Origin: Lacinutrix algicola
Lineage (GTDB): Bacteria; Bacteroidota; Bacteroidia; Flavobacteriales; Flavobacteriaceae
DNA: 64,000 bases
Direction of reading: 5' to 3'
NCBI RefSeq assembly: GCF_001418085.1
Contig: NZ_LIQH01000027.1
Location: 124,001 to 188,000, forward strand
Both the position numbers and the translations under genes were made by a program. Within the stretch, counting starts at the first letter, position 1. Every line of letters starts with the position of its first letter. Shown here piece after piece: positions 54,470-63,907 of the stretch. The notes beneath the pieces are model-generated. The model ran no database searches, was not told where the DNA came from, and saw nothing but the letters and a program-made list of their open reading frames with translations.

Positions 54470-55228
54470 TTATCTAGTAAAAATAAGATGATTTTCGGTT
54501 GAAAGCTCATCGCTTAAACCATAACCTTCGGTTGTAAATCCTTTTAAATCGTCTATTGTTTGTGCATTAGTGTCTACAATATATCTAGCCATTAATCCTC
54601 TTGCTAGTTTAGCATAGAAGGCAACAATTTTATATTTACCATCTTTAAATTCTTTAAAATCTACAGTTATAACTGGCACTTTTAACGCCTTTACATCTAT
54701 AGCTTTAAAATATTCTTTACTTGCTAAATTTACAAAAACCTCATCGTCTTCTAATTCTTTATTTAAAGCGGTTACCACATCTTTTTTCCAGAATTCGTAA
54801 AGGTTCTTTTTTGTTGCAATTGGTAATTTTGTACCCATTTCCAATCTATACGCTTGCATTAAATCTAATGGTTTTAAAACACCATATAAACCGGAAAGGA
54901 TCCTTACTTTATCTTGTAGTACTTCTATTTTATCTGCCGGTATTGTATAAGCATCTAAACCTCTATAAACATCACCACTAAAAGCATAAACTGCTTGCCT
55001 TGCATTGTCTTTAGTAAATGGTAATTGCCAATCTTGATTACGCTCGTAGTTAAGTTGCCCTAAAGCATCACTAACATGCATTAATTCTGAAATTGCCTTA
55101 GCGGACTTCTTTTTAAGCACTTTGCTAATACGCTCTGACTGATTTAAAAATTGAGCTTCGGTTGTTTTTTCTGTTGGTAATTTACTTTCAAAATCTAAAG
55201 ATTTTGCTGGTGACAATACTAGTTTCAT
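54470..55228 (-). CDS. yaaA: Peroxide stress protein YaaA
   Basis: 252 residues, the usual length. Conserved segments MKLVLSPAKSLDFE, LMHVSDALGQLNYER, LRILSGLYGVLKPLDLMQAYRLEMGTKL and ARGLMARYIVDTNA. In E. coli, YaaA limits free iron during peroxide stress; DNA binding has also been reported for a member of the family. Convergent with THX with no bases between the two stops. Confidence 0.95.
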   Translation of the reverse strand: MKLVLSPAKSLDFESKLPTEKTTEAQFLNQSERISKVLKKKSAKAISELMHVSDALGQLNYERNQDWQLPFTKDNARQAVYAFSGDVYRGLDAYTIPADKIEVLQDKVRILSGLYGVLKPLDLMQAYRLEMGTKLPIATKKNLYEFWKKDVVTALNKELEDDEVFVNLASKEYFKAIDVKALKVPVITVDFKEFKDGKYKIVAFYAKLARGLMARYIVDTNAQTIDDLKGFTTEGYGLSDELSTENHLIFTR

Positions 55229-55313
55229 AAATTCTTTTTTCTACTACGAATTTACAATAATATGAGTGCTTTTAAAATACCATTAACAAAGATTTATTCT
55301 ATTCTAAAATAGG

Positions 55314-56465
55314 CTATTCTAATTTTCGCTCAGGATATGCTACTGCCTCTCCTTTAGAAATAAAGACTAAAGCATCAAAGTGTTTAAACCAATTGGTTTT
55401 ATGCTTATTTAAATTAAACATTCCCACATACTCTTTGTCTTTGTATTCAGGATTATCGCTAATAAGCTGCTTAGAATCTATAAAATAATTTTTATCAATT
55501 GAAGGTAAAAAATGAAGTAAATTATTCTCGTCCTTACTCATTTTCTCTAACCATTTAGGTTTTCTCCATTGCGCAAAAACAGATGAAACAGCAATATGAT
55601 AAGAAATATCAGGATTTAAATTTACAAATTGACTGCCCATGGTTTGACCTTTCATAAACTTATATTCATGCTTTGCCATATGTGCATTTGCTAACCAAAC
55701 AATAAACTTTTTCTCAGGATTTGTTTTAATAAGAAAGTCTAGATTTCTAGCCATTTGGCGATCTCTAATTGGTATTCCCTTGTTATTACTTTTGTGTGTT
55801 GAATTTATTAAAATATCACTTTTGTAACTTTCTAAGAATTGAAACCAAAGCTTATCTTCAATAACTTTATTGTCTTTTAATAGCCTTTCTACTTCACGGA
55901 GCAAATAGGCTAAATTATCTTTACCAACTACTTTATTAGCCTTTTTTCTGTTTTTGATATAGATTTCTGTTGTTTTTATAAAGTTTTCATCAAAATCAAT
56001 AACATTAGTCTTTAAAAACTCTTCTAATTTAATTGCGAAATTATTTTGAGTATAAATAGAATACAGTTGATTATCGAAGCCCCAAATAGTAACGTTATGC
56101 TCTTTTAAAAATTCAAAAAGTGCTTTGCACTGTATTGAACCTGACCAAAAATAGAATAAATCACTTTTATTGTGATTGAAATAAAGTGCAAAAAAATCAC
56201 TCTCGAAAGCAATATTTTTATATCCTTTTTCTAACACTAAATACTTTACAAATTCTGTTTTAGCTAAAAAATCTGATCCAAAGCTATGTTGTGCTTCTCC
56301 TAAAAACACAACTTTTTTATCAGTTAAATTATTATCGATTACATCTTTAACATCTCTAGTTAAAAGATTTTGCATGGAATCTAACTCGTAAATATTCTTA
56401 TCTAATTGAGCTAAAACAGAATTTAAACCCAAAACTATAAAAAATATTGCTACAACCTTCCTCAT
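55314..56465 (-). CDS. Exported erythromycin-esterase-family protein
   Basis: 383 residues. Signal peptide MRKVVAIFFIVLGLNSVLAQ. The erythromycin esterase family motifs are visible: KVVFLGEAQHSFGSDF (Glu and catalytic His), KNIAFESDFFALYF, IRDRQMARNLDFLI and WLANAHMAKH. Its export to the periplasm is not what is expected of a macrolide-resistance enzyme, so it probably cleaves another ester. Isolated, not in an operon with rluA. Confidence 0.85.
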   Translation of the reverse strand: MRKVVAIFFIVLGLNSVLAQLDKNIYELDSMQNLLTRDVKDVIDNNLTDKKVVFLGEAQHSFGSDFLAKTEFVKYLVLEKGYKNIAFESDFFALYFNHNKSDLFYFWSGSIQCKALFEFLKEHNVTIWGFDNQLYSIYTQNNFAIKLEEFLKTNVIDFDENFIKTTEIYIKNRKKANKVVGKDNLAYLLREVERLLKDNKVIEDKLWFQFLESYKSDILINSTHKSNNKGIPIRDRQMARNLDFLIKTNPEKKFIVWLANAHMAKHEYKFMKGQTMGSQFVNLNPDISYHIAVSSVFAQWRKPKWLEKMSKDENNLLHFLPSIDKNYFIDSKQLISDNPEYKDKEYVGMFNLNKHKTNWFKHFDALVFISKGEAVAYPERKLE

Positions 56466-56491
56466 AATATAAACCTACTAACTACATCAAT

Positions 56492-57538
56492 TTAAGCCTC
56501 TAAATGCGTACTATAACCTCTCCACTTCTCTATACATTCATGCATGTCTTGAGGTATTGGAGCTTCAAAACTCATAAACTCATTTGTTACTGGATGTACA
56601 AAACCTAATGTTTTAGCATGTAGTGCTTGACGTGGTAATATTTTAAAACAGTTATCTACAAATTGCTTGTATTTGGTAAATGTTGTTCCTTTTAAAATAC
56701 GCTCACCACCATAACGCTCATCGTTAAATAAAGTGTGCCCAATGTGTTTCATGTGCACACGAATTTGGTGTGTTCTACCAGTTTCTAGCTTACAAGCCAC
56801 TAAAGTTACATAAGTTAAACGCTCTAAAACTTTATAATGTGTTACTGCGTGTCTACCTTTATCTGCATCATCATCAAAAAACACTGTGTTTTGTAATCGG
56901 TTTTTAGGATGACGCCCAATGTTACCTTCTATAGTACCTTCGTCTTCTTGCATATTTCCCCAAACAATAGCAACATACTCGCGTTCGCTAGTTTTGTCTT
57001 TAAATTGCTTAGATAAATGTGCCATTGCTTTTTCGGTTTTAGCAACAACTAATAGTCCACTAGTGTCTTTATCTATTCTATGTACTAATCCAGGTCTATC
57101 ACTAGAATTTTTAGGCAAGTTTTCAAAGTGATAAATTAATCCGTTAATTAAAGTTCCAGAATAGTTTCCATGTCCTGGATGCACTACAATTCCTGCAGGT
57201 TTATTAACTACCAAAAGTGTTTCGTCTTCGTAAACGATGTCTAAAGGCATATCTTCTCCAACCAATAAGTTTTCGAAAGGAGGATGCGATAGTAGTACTC
57301 TTATTTTATCTTCTGGCTTAACCTTATAGTTAGATTTTACTGCGATGTCGTTTACGTAAATATGTCCGTCTTTAGCTGCTGCTTGAATTTTACTTCTAGT
57401 TGCATTTTCGACTTTATTCATAAGCCATTTATCTATACGTAAAGGTGACTGCCCTTTATCTGCTATAAATGCGTGGTGCTCGTAAACTGTTTCTCCAGCT
57501 TCGTTTTGCTCTGGTAATTGTGGTGTATATTTATCCAT
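56492..57538 (-). CDS. RluA-family pseudouridine synthase
   Basis: 348 residues: an N-terminal S4 RNA-binding domain (about 30-95, RIDKWLMNKVENATRSKIQAAAKDG) and the catalytic domain with HRIDKDTSGLLVVAKT, the RluA active-site Asp motif, plus KPAGIVVHPGHGNYSGTL and TGRTHQIRVHMKHIGH. Fits RluD, which makes Psi in helix 69 of 23S rRNA; not proven. It lies 7 bases downstream of the PASTA gene in the same operon. Confidence 0.95.
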   Translation of the reverse strand: MDKYTPQLPEQNEAGETVYEHHAFIADKGQSPLRIDKWLMNKVENATRSKIQAAAKDGHIYVNDIAVKSNYKVKPEDKIRVLLSHPPFENLLVGEDMPLDIVYEDETLLVVNKPAGIVVHPGHGNYSGTLINGLIYHFENLPKNSSDRPGLVHRIDKDTSGLLVVAKTEKAMAHLSKQFKDKTSEREYVAIVWGNMQEDEGTIEGNIGRHPKNRLQNTVFFDDDADKGRHAVTHYKVLERLTYVTLVACKLETGRTHQIRVHMKHIGHTLFNDERYGGERILKGTTFTKYKQFVDNCFKILPRQALHAKTLGFVHPVTNEFMSFEAPIPQDMHECIEKWRGYSTHLEA

Positions 57539-57545
57539 TTAAAAT

Positions 57546-58103
57546 TTAGTTAGGACGGTTACCATTTCCTAAAACAACATCTATTTTAGAGTGTTTTGGT
57601 AGTAAAGTCCCAGGTTTTAAAACCTTGCCTTCAAAACGTAAGTTTAACACTTCGTCTTTACCTATATTGTCTACATATGTTTTCTTACCTATTTCAAAAT
57701 TTAAAGCCTCTAAAGTAGGCCTAGCTTGACGAAACGTACGGTTAACAATATTTGGTACTGGTATTTTTCTATATCCTGAAGGATTAAGTGTTAGGTATAT
57801 TTTTCTATTTTCTTTTACATTTTCTCCTGCCGGAGGTTCTTGTTCTATAACAGAATATTTAGGATAATCTGGATTAAAATTAGCAGAATCCTGAATTTCC
57901 ATAACTAGATTGTTTTCATCTAATTCTATTTTAGCAACATCTATAGACTTTCCTGTTAAATTTGGAACAACTTCAAAGTTACCGTGATTAGTGGTAATAT
58001 TTAACCACTTAATAATAATAAAGCATAAAACTAATAGTGCAATTAAAGCTAAGGCAAGCTGCTTAAAAAACGTTTTACTTGTTAGAAATTTAATAATACT
58101 CAT
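57546..58103 (-). CDS. PASTA-domain membrane protein
   Basis: 185 residues: one membrane helix (LALALIALLVLCFIIIKWL, about 16-34) and two PASTA domains in the periplasm (VPNLTGKSIDVAKIELDE to IYLTLNP, and VPNIVNRTFRQARPTLEA to IDVVLGNG). PASTA domains usually bind peptidoglycan or beta-lactams. No kinase domain. The gene is directly followed by the pseudouridine synthase and is divergent from ddl and coaD, an arrangement common in Bacteroidota. Confidence 0.9.
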   Translation of the reverse strand: MSIIKFLTSKTFFKQLALALIALLVLCFIIIKWLNITTNHGNFEVVPNLTGKSIDVAKIELDENNLVMEIQDSANFNPDYPKYSVIEQEPPAGENVKENRKIYLTLNPSGYRKIPVPNIVNRTFRQARPTLEALNFEIGKKTYVDNIGKDEVLNLRFEGKVLKPGTLLPKHSKIDVVLGNGNRPN

Positions 58104-58166
58104 TGGTTAATTTTAATTAAAAGAGGTTAAAAGCTTTATCGTTATTTTCACAACTAAAAAGGTATG

Positions 58167-58174
58167 CAAATATA
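58167..58174 (-). promoter_or_regulatory. Promoter -7 element (TATATTTG) of the PASTA-rluA operon
   Basis: Exact TAnnTTTG on the minus strand, about 63 bases before the PASTA gene ATG; no clear -33. Confidence 0.4.
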
Positions 58175-58313
58175 TAAAAACAAAAAGGTTTTCGTTTGCT
58201 ATAAAATAAATGATATTTTAGCTCTGTAAATAAATTTGAAGCTTATGGTTTGCTTCTTATAATTTATACGAAATTTAACGGTTTTAAGACTACCGCTTTC
58301 GCGGAAATTAAAG

Positions 58314-59288
58314 ATGAAAAAAAATATTGCCATAATAATGGGTGGTTATTCTAGCGAATACCAAATTTCTATAAAAAGCGGTAACGTTGTCTATAATAAT
58401 TTAGACAAAAATAAGTATAACGCATACCGCATACACATATTTGAAAACAAATGGGTATATGTAGACACTTTTGATACTGAATTTCCAGTTGACAAAAACG
58501 ATTTTTCCGTTTTGGTTAATGATATTAAAATTACTTTCGACTGTGTTTTTAATGCTATTCATGGCTCTCCCGGAGAAGATGGCTTTATGCAATCTTACTT
58601 CGAACTTATTAAAATGCCGCAAACAAGTTGTAATGCTTACCAAGCAGCTTTAACATTTAATAAGCGAGATTGCTTAAGCGTACTAAAACCTTACGGTATT
58701 TTAACTGCCGAAAGTTACTATCTAAATTTAGGTGATACTGTAAATGAAGATGAGATTATTACAAAAGTAGGATTGCCTTGTTTTGTAAAAGCGAATAAAG
58801 CTGGTAGTAGTTTTGGGATTTCTAAAGTCCATAAAAAAGAGGCACTACAAGCAGCAATAGACAACTCTTTTAAAGAAGATGATGAAATTATAATAGAATC
58901 TTTTCTTGATGGCATTGAAGTTTCGGTTGGTGTAATTACCTATAAAGGTGAAACTAAAGTATTACCAATAACAGAAATTGTAAGTGAGAATGATTTTTTT
59001 GACTACGAAGCAAAATACCTTGGTAAATCTCAAGAAATTACGCCTGCAAGATTATCTAAAACACAAGAAGACAAAGTAAATATCCTTGCTAAAAAAGTAT
59101 ATAATGTTTTAAAAATGAAAGGCTTCTCGAGAAGTGAATTTATTTTTAAAGACGGAGAACCACATTTACTAGAAATGAATACTATACCTGGTTTAACCAA
59201 CGAAAGCATTTTACCACAACAAGCAGCTAAGGCAGGAATTACAATGTCTGAACTATTTGAGAGCGCAATTAACGAGGCTTTAAAATAA
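58314..59288 (+). CDS. ddl: D-alanine--D-alanine ligase
   Basis: 324-residue ATP-grasp enzyme for cell-wall D-Ala-D-Ala. Motifs: IAIIMGGYSSEYQISIKSG at the N-terminus, AIHGSPGEDGFMQSYFE, GLPCFVKANKAGSSFGISKV, FLDGIEVSVGVITYKGE and the metal-binding LLEMNTIPGLTNESILP. Followed by coaD after 18 bases. The palindrome-like GCTTTCGCGGAAAT lies at 58290-58304 just before the ATG. Confidence 0.97.
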   Translation: MKKNIAIIMGGYSSEYQISIKSGNVVYNNLDKNKYNAYRIHIFENKWVYVDTFDTEFPVDKNDFSVLVNDIKITFDCVFNAIHGSPGEDGFMQSYFELIKMPQTSCNAYQAALTFNKRDCLSVLKPYGILTAESYYLNLGDTVNEDEIITKVGLPCFVKANKAGSSFGISKVHKKEALQAAIDNSFKEDDEIIIESFLDGIEVSVGVITYKGETKVLPITEIVSENDFFDYEAKYLGKSQEITPARLSKTQEDKVNILAKKVYNVLKMKGFSRSEFIFKDGEPHLLEMNTIPGLTNESILPQQAAKAGITMSELFESAINEALK

Positions 59289-59306
59289 AAATTGTAATTT
59301 TATAGT

Positions 59307-59765
59307 ATGAGAAAAGCACTATTCCCAGGATCTTTCGACCCTATAACTTCTGGACATTACGATATTATTAAACGAGGCGTTACTTTGTTTGATGAAGTTA
59401 TAGTTGCTATAGGTGTAAATTCTGCAAAAAAATACATGTTCTCCTTAGAAGAAAGAATGGATTTTATAAAAGAAGCCTTTAAAGATGAACCAAAAATTAA
59501 GGTTGTAAGCTACAAAGGCTTAACTGTACATTTTTGTCAAGAATTAGGAATAGATTTTATTCTTCGAGGACTTAGAAATCCTGCAGATTTTGAGTTTGAA
59601 AAAGCCATTGCGCATACCAATAGAGATTTAGCTCCTATAGAAACAGTATTTCTATTAACCGCTGCAAGTACAAGCTACATTTCATCTTCTATTGTTAGAG
59701 AAGTAATAAGAAATAATGGAGATTATACTAAACTAGTTCCAAATAGTGTAAGGGTTAAAAAGTAA
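59307..59765 (+). CDS. coaD: Pantetheine-phosphate adenylyltransferase
   Basis: 152 residues, the usual length; adenylates 4'-phosphopantetheine in CoA synthesis. Nucleotidyltransferase motifs FPGSFDPITSGHYDII and SSIVREVIRNNGDYTKLVP, with the substrate-binding ILRGLRNPADFEFE. Behind ddl in the same operon; the stop is 2 bases from the stop of the convergent histidine kinase. Confidence 0.98.
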   Translation: MRKALFPGSFDPITSGHYDIIKRGVTLFDEVIVAIGVNSAKKYMFSLEERMDFIKEAFKDEPKIKVVSYKGLTVHFCQELGIDFILRGLRNPADFEFEKAIAHTNRDLAPIETVFLLTAASTSYISSSIVREVIRNNGDYTKLVPNSVRVKK

Positions 59766-59767
59766 AT

Positions 59768-61930
59768 TTACTGCCTTCTATGCATTGCTTTTGTAATGGT
59801 TTCTACAAAATCTTTAGTTATAAAAGGCTTCAATATATAGTCGTCCATACCGTGCATACTAGCTTTTACTTCTACTTCATTTTTTGTTGCAGCGGTTAAA
59901 GCAACAATTGCCACATCTTTATTAAACTCTCTAATTAGTTCTGTTGTTTCATAACCATCTAACTCAGGCATATGTATATCCATTAAAATACAATCAAACT
60001 CTTCCTCTTTAACTAACGCTATTGCTTTAGCACCTGAATCCACTGCTTTTGATTTGATATCTAAATGGTCGAGTACTTTACGAGTTACTAATTGATTTAT
60101 TTTATTATCGTCTACAATTAAAAAACTCTTGTTTTTAATATATTCTAACTGACTTTTATATATAATAATAGGTAAACTATCAATTTCAGTAACTCTAAAA
60201 TTAAGTTCGAAAAAGAAAGTAGAACCTTCATTTTTTTTACTTGTTACACTTATATCACTTCCCATTACTACTAATAGACGCTTAACAATGGATAAACCTA
60301 AACCTGTTCCTTTATACGATCTTCCATTTTTAGAATGTTCTTGATAAAAATCTTCAAATACTTGACTTTGCATTTCTTCAGAAATACCAGACCCATTATC
60401 TACAATCTTAAATGCTAATCTAACCTCATCCTCCTCAACATCTTTTAACCTATCTATTTCAATTTCTATATGTCCATTATTGGTGAATTTAATAGCATTT
60501 GAGATTAAATTTATGAGTATTTGAGACACTTTTAAAGAATCTCCGGTTAATGATTGAGGAATATTTTCGTCGTATTTAAAGCTTATAGTGTTATTACTAT
60601 CTCTTAATGCATATTCTAAACTCTCAATAATATTAGATACAAGATTTTTTAATTCAAAATCTATTTGCTGTATTTTCATTTTACCAGATTCCACCTTATT
60701 AAGCTCTAATACGTTATTTATTAAAGACATTAAATGGTTTCCAGAAAACCGAAGAGACTCTATATATTCTTTGTGCTTTACGCTTACATTTTCTTTTAAT
60801 AACAATCCAGAAAGCTCAATAACAGCATACAAAGGAGTACGAAGTTCATGGCTAATTTCTGAATAAAAATCACTTTTCACCTTAGATAGATTTTCAGCCT
60901 TATCCTTGGCTAACTTTAATTGTTTATTTTTTTTATAAATCCAATAACCACTAAAAAGCAATACTAAACTAAAAAGAACTAAAAGAATATTATAAATCTT
61001 AGATTTTTTAATAATCTCTTTTTGTATGGCTTGTTCTTTTTTTACAAAATTAAGTTTCTCTTCATTTTCTTTAATTTTATAAGCAGCCTCAATTTCTTTA
61101 ACTTTTCCAAATTCTTTTATTGAAACGATAGAGTCGTTTGCTATAATGAATTTACTCTGCAATTCATATGCTTTTTCAAAATCTCCTTTTTCGGCATTTA
61201 AATTTGCACTACCTCTGTAAAGTTCCGCAATAGCTACTTGAAAATTATGTTTCTCACAATAAGCAATACTTCTATTATAATACATTGTAGATTTTTTCTC
61301 ATCTTCCAATTTAAAATAGATATAACTTAACGTTTCATAAATATGTGCCAGAATTACATCTCCTTTTAATTCTTTAGTAGAATTATAAACATCTAGAGCT
61401 TCCATAATATATGGCAACGCCTCTTTGTATTTCTTTTGTTTATCTACTAAATTATAACCTACATTATATAAAGGATAAATTAAAGCTGAATTATTATCTA
61501 ATTTTCTAGCAAGTTTTAATGCTCGTTCAAAGTTTTCGTTAGACTTTTCTATTTGCTCAGAATCTCTATAATTAACACCTAAATTATTGTAAACAAGTAT
61601 AACACCAGAAGTATCTTTTAATTTAGTGTAAAGATCTAAAGATTTATATAAGTAATGATAGCTTAAAGAATCGTTTTTGGCATAGAAATAAGCATTTCCA
61701 AGAACATTATAAGTTTTAGCAATTAATCCTTCCTCATTGTTTTCTATAGCAAATTCTAGAACAGAATTACTCATCACTATGGCTTCTCCATATTTATTAT
61801 TCTCCATTAAATCGAAAGCATCCCTTATGTAAATAGACATAGAGTCAAGCTTTGCATCAATCTTATCTTGAGCGAATAAAGAAGAGGATATGCTTAATAA
61901 GAGAATGAAACACAAGAAGTAGCGTTTCAT
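59768..61930 (-). CDS. Hybrid sensor histidine kinase/response regulator with TPR sensor
   Basis: 720 residues from the ATG at 61928-61930 (another ATG 30 bases upstream would break the signal). Signal peptide MKRYFLCFILLLSISSSLFAQ, then about five TPR units (YGEAIVMSNSVLEFAIEN through DFEKAYELQSKFI), one membrane helix (YNILLVLFSLVLLFSGYWIY), HisKA with FYSEISHELRTPLYAVIE (His), HATPase with NLISNAIKFT, VDNGSGI and GTGLGLSIVKRLL, and a C-terminal receiver with ILMDIHMPELDGYE (phospho-Asp). No output domain beyond the receiver. Ligand unknown. Confidence 0.92.
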   Translation of the reverse strand: MKRYFLCFILLLSISSSLFAQDKIDAKLDSMSIYIRDAFDLMENNKYGEAIVMSNSVLEFAIENNEEGLIAKTYNVLGNAYFYAKNDSLSYHYLYKSLDLYTKLKDTSGVILVYNNLGVNYRDSEQIEKSNENFERALKLARKLDNNSALIYPLYNVGYNLVDKQKKYKEALPYIMEALDVYNSTKELKGDVILAHIYETLSYIYFKLEDEKKSTMYYNRSIAYCEKHNFQVAIAELYRGSANLNAEKGDFEKAYELQSKFIIANDSIVSIKEFGKVKEIEAAYKIKENEEKLNFVKKEQAIQKEIIKKSKIYNILLVLFSLVLLFSGYWIYKKNKQLKLAKDKAENLSKVKSDFYSEISHELRTPLYAVIELSGLLLKENVSVKHKEYIESLRFSGNHLMSLINNVLELNKVESGKMKIQQIDFELKNLVSNIIESLEYALRDSNNTISFKYDENIPQSLTGDSLKVSQILINLISNAIKFTNNGHIEIEIDRLKDVEEDEVRLAFKIVDNGSGISEEMQSQVFEDFYQEHSKNGRSYKGTGLGLSIVKRLLVVMGSDISVTSKKNEGSTFFFELNFRVTEIDSLPIIIYKSQLEYIKNKSFLIVDDNKINQLVTRKVLDHLDIKSKAVDSGAKAIALVKEEEFDCILMDIHMPELDGYETTELIREFNKDVAIVALTAATKNEVEVKASMHGMDDYILKPFITKDFVETITKAMHRRQ

Positions 61931-62114
61931 TATAAAAAAATTAGTCATAATAAAGGGCAAAACAACATTTAAACGTAAAAATACGTATTTTAATCGATGT
62001 ATGTATTTATATTAAACTTAAAAAAATGTTAAAAACATTTCACCCTAAACAATAACTATCAAACACTTAGCACAAAAAATAAGAAAAAAAATAGCCTATA
62101 CAGTATTAATATAT

Positions 62115-62147
62115 AAAAATAGGCTCCTAAATTAGGAGCCTATTTTT
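62115..62147 (-). terminator. Rho-independent terminator of the SulP gene
   Basis: Perfect 16-base arms at 62115-62130 and 62132-62147 (core AATAGGCTCCTAA); on the minus strand T residues follow. It abuts the stop codon at 62148. Confidence 0.9.
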
Positions 62148-63809
62148 CTAAAATTTATATTCAGAAAGTGGTTTTGGGAACTCTTCTGGATTTGCAGCTA
62201 AGTGATATCTTGGATCATCTATATCTTCAACTATAACTTCTCTAAACTTAGGATTTGCCTTATACATTAAAACTTTACAATCTTCACTTAAATGCTTAAG
62301 CTTAATTGTTTTTCCTTCAGCTCTATATTTTTCAACTAAATTAAAAATAGCTTCTAAAGCAGAATGATCACTAACACGAGATTCAACAAAATCAATCTCT
62401 ACATTTTCCGGATCGGTTTTAACATCAAACTTATCGTTAAAGGCTTGAATACTTCCAAAAAATAGTGGTCCCCAAATTTCGTAAACCTTAGTCCCATCTT
62501 GTTTTATGCGTTTTCTAGCTCTAATTTTCTTAGCATTCTCCCAAGCAAATACTAAAGCTGAAATTATTACACCTACAAAAACTGCAACTGCTAAATCTAC
62601 AAATACTGTAACTAAAGATACTGTAATAAGCACGATAGCATCAGACATTGGTATTTTCTTTAAAATTCTAAAACTAGACCATGCAAAAGTTTCAATAACC
62701 ATCATAAACATTACACCTACTAAAGCTGCAATTGGCACCATTTCTATTAACTTATCTGCAAATAAAATAAAGGACAATAAAGTAACAGCCATCATTATTC
62801 CAGATAAACGCCCACGTCCACCAGCATTTACATTAATTACAGTTTGACCAATCATACCACAACCACCTGTTCCTCCAAATAAACCAGAAACAATGTTTCC
62901 TGCTCCTTGCGCTACGCATTCTCTGTTTCCATTTCCTCTTGTATCGGTTAACTCATCGACTAAATTCATAGTCATTAAAGATTCTATTAAACCTACCGAA
63001 GCAGCTAAAAAGGCTGGTAATGCAATAAATTTAAGTGTATCTAAATTAAACGGTAACTTTTCCCAAAGTTCCATGTTTGGTGTTGGAAATTCTCCTTTTA
63101 AACCTGTTCCTCCACCTTCAACAATATAAGACCCAACAGTAGAAACATCCATATTAAAACCAACCACAATAAGACTGGTTATTAAAATAGCTGTTAATGC
63201 AGCAGGTATTTTTTTAGTAATTTTAGGTAATCCCCAAATTATTCCCATAGTAAATAGAACTAAACCAATCATGATATATAATTCTGAACCTTGCATATAA
63301 GTACCTACATATTCTTTTACTCCTGCATCTGAAACTTGTAAAGATTTATGTGAAAACATTTTTACCTGTGCCATAAAGATGACGATAGATAAACCGTTTA
63401 CAAAACCCATCATTACTGGGTGCGGAATTAAACGCACAAAACGACCTAATTTAAAAACTCCTGCAAAAATTTGAATAATCCCCATTAACACCACACAGGC
63501 CATAAGGTAGAAAAAGCCCATGTTTTCAATAGGCACATCCATTAACATTCCTTTAGTATGTCCATCTGCAATCATTGTAACAAAAATTACAGCAACAGCT
63601 CCTGCAGCACCAGAAATTAAACCTGGTCTACCTCCAAAAATAGCTGTAATTAATCCTATAATAAATGCTCCAGACAAAGCCATTAATGGATCTATTTGCG
63701 CAACAAAGGCAAAAGCAACAACCTCAGGAATCATTGCTAAAGACACGGTTATTCCGGCTAAAACATCATCTTTTGCATTTGGCACTATCTTTCTTATAAA
63801 CTCAGTCAT
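62148..63809 (-). CDS. SulP-family anion transporter with STAS domain
   Basis: 553 residues. About eleven hydrophobic segments with the family core GAFIIGLITAIFGGRPGLISGAAGAVAVIF near the N-terminus and ECVAQGAGNIVSGLFGGTGGCGMIGQTVINV. The C-terminal cytoplasmic part (from about 440) is a STAS domain (EVWGPLFFGSIQAFNDKF-like, VEIDFVESRVSDHSALEAIFN). Members carry sulfate, bicarbonate or other anions; this one cannot be told. Strong own promoter upstream. Confidence 0.92.
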   Translation of the reverse strand: MTEFIRKIVPNAKDDVLAGITVSLAMIPEVVAFAFVAQIDPLMALSGAFIIGLITAIFGGRPGLISGAAGAVAVIFVTMIADGHTKGMLMDVPIENMGFFYLMACVVLMGIIQIFAGVFKLGRFVRLIPHPVMMGFVNGLSIVIFMAQVKMFSHKSLQVSDAGVKEYVGTYMQGSELYIMIGLVLFTMGIIWGLPKITKKIPAALTAILITSLIVVGFNMDVSTVGSYIVEGGGTGLKGEFPTPNMELWEKLPFNLDTLKFIALPAFLAASVGLIESLMTMNLVDELTDTRGNGNRECVAQGAGNIVSGLFGGTGGCGMIGQTVINVNAGGRGRLSGIMMAVTLLSFILFADKLIEMVPIAALVGVMFMMVIETFAWSSFRILKKIPMSDAIVLITVSLVTVFVDLAVAVFVGVIISALVFAWENAKKIRARKRIKQDGTKVYEIWGPLFFGSIQAFNDKFDVKTDPENVEIDFVESRVSDHSALEAIFNLVEKYRAEGKTIKLKHLSEDCKVLMYKANPKFREVIVEDIDDPRYHLAANPEEFPKPLSEYKF

Positions 63810-63828
63810 TATCTATTTTTTGAAGCTG

Positions 63829-63859
63829 CAAAAGTACGTTTAATTAATAGATACACAAA
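63829..63859 (-). promoter_or_regulatory. Full Bacteroidota promoter of the SulP gene
   Basis: On the minus strand TTTG (63859-63856), exactly 19 bases, TACTTTTG (63836-63829). Both boxes are consensus, making it the clearest promoter in the window. The ATG is 19 bases downstream. Confidence 0.85.
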
Positions 63860-63870
63860 CTTGCAATTCC

Positions 63871-63878
63871 TATATTTG
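63871..63878 (+). promoter_or_regulatory. Promoter -7 element (TATATTTG) of the right-edge lipoprotein gene
   Basis: Exact TAnnTTTG match 29 bases before the ATG at 63908; no evident -33. Confidence 0.45.
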
Positions 63879-63907
63879 TTTCATTCTCTATTATTAAATA
63901 TTTTAAA

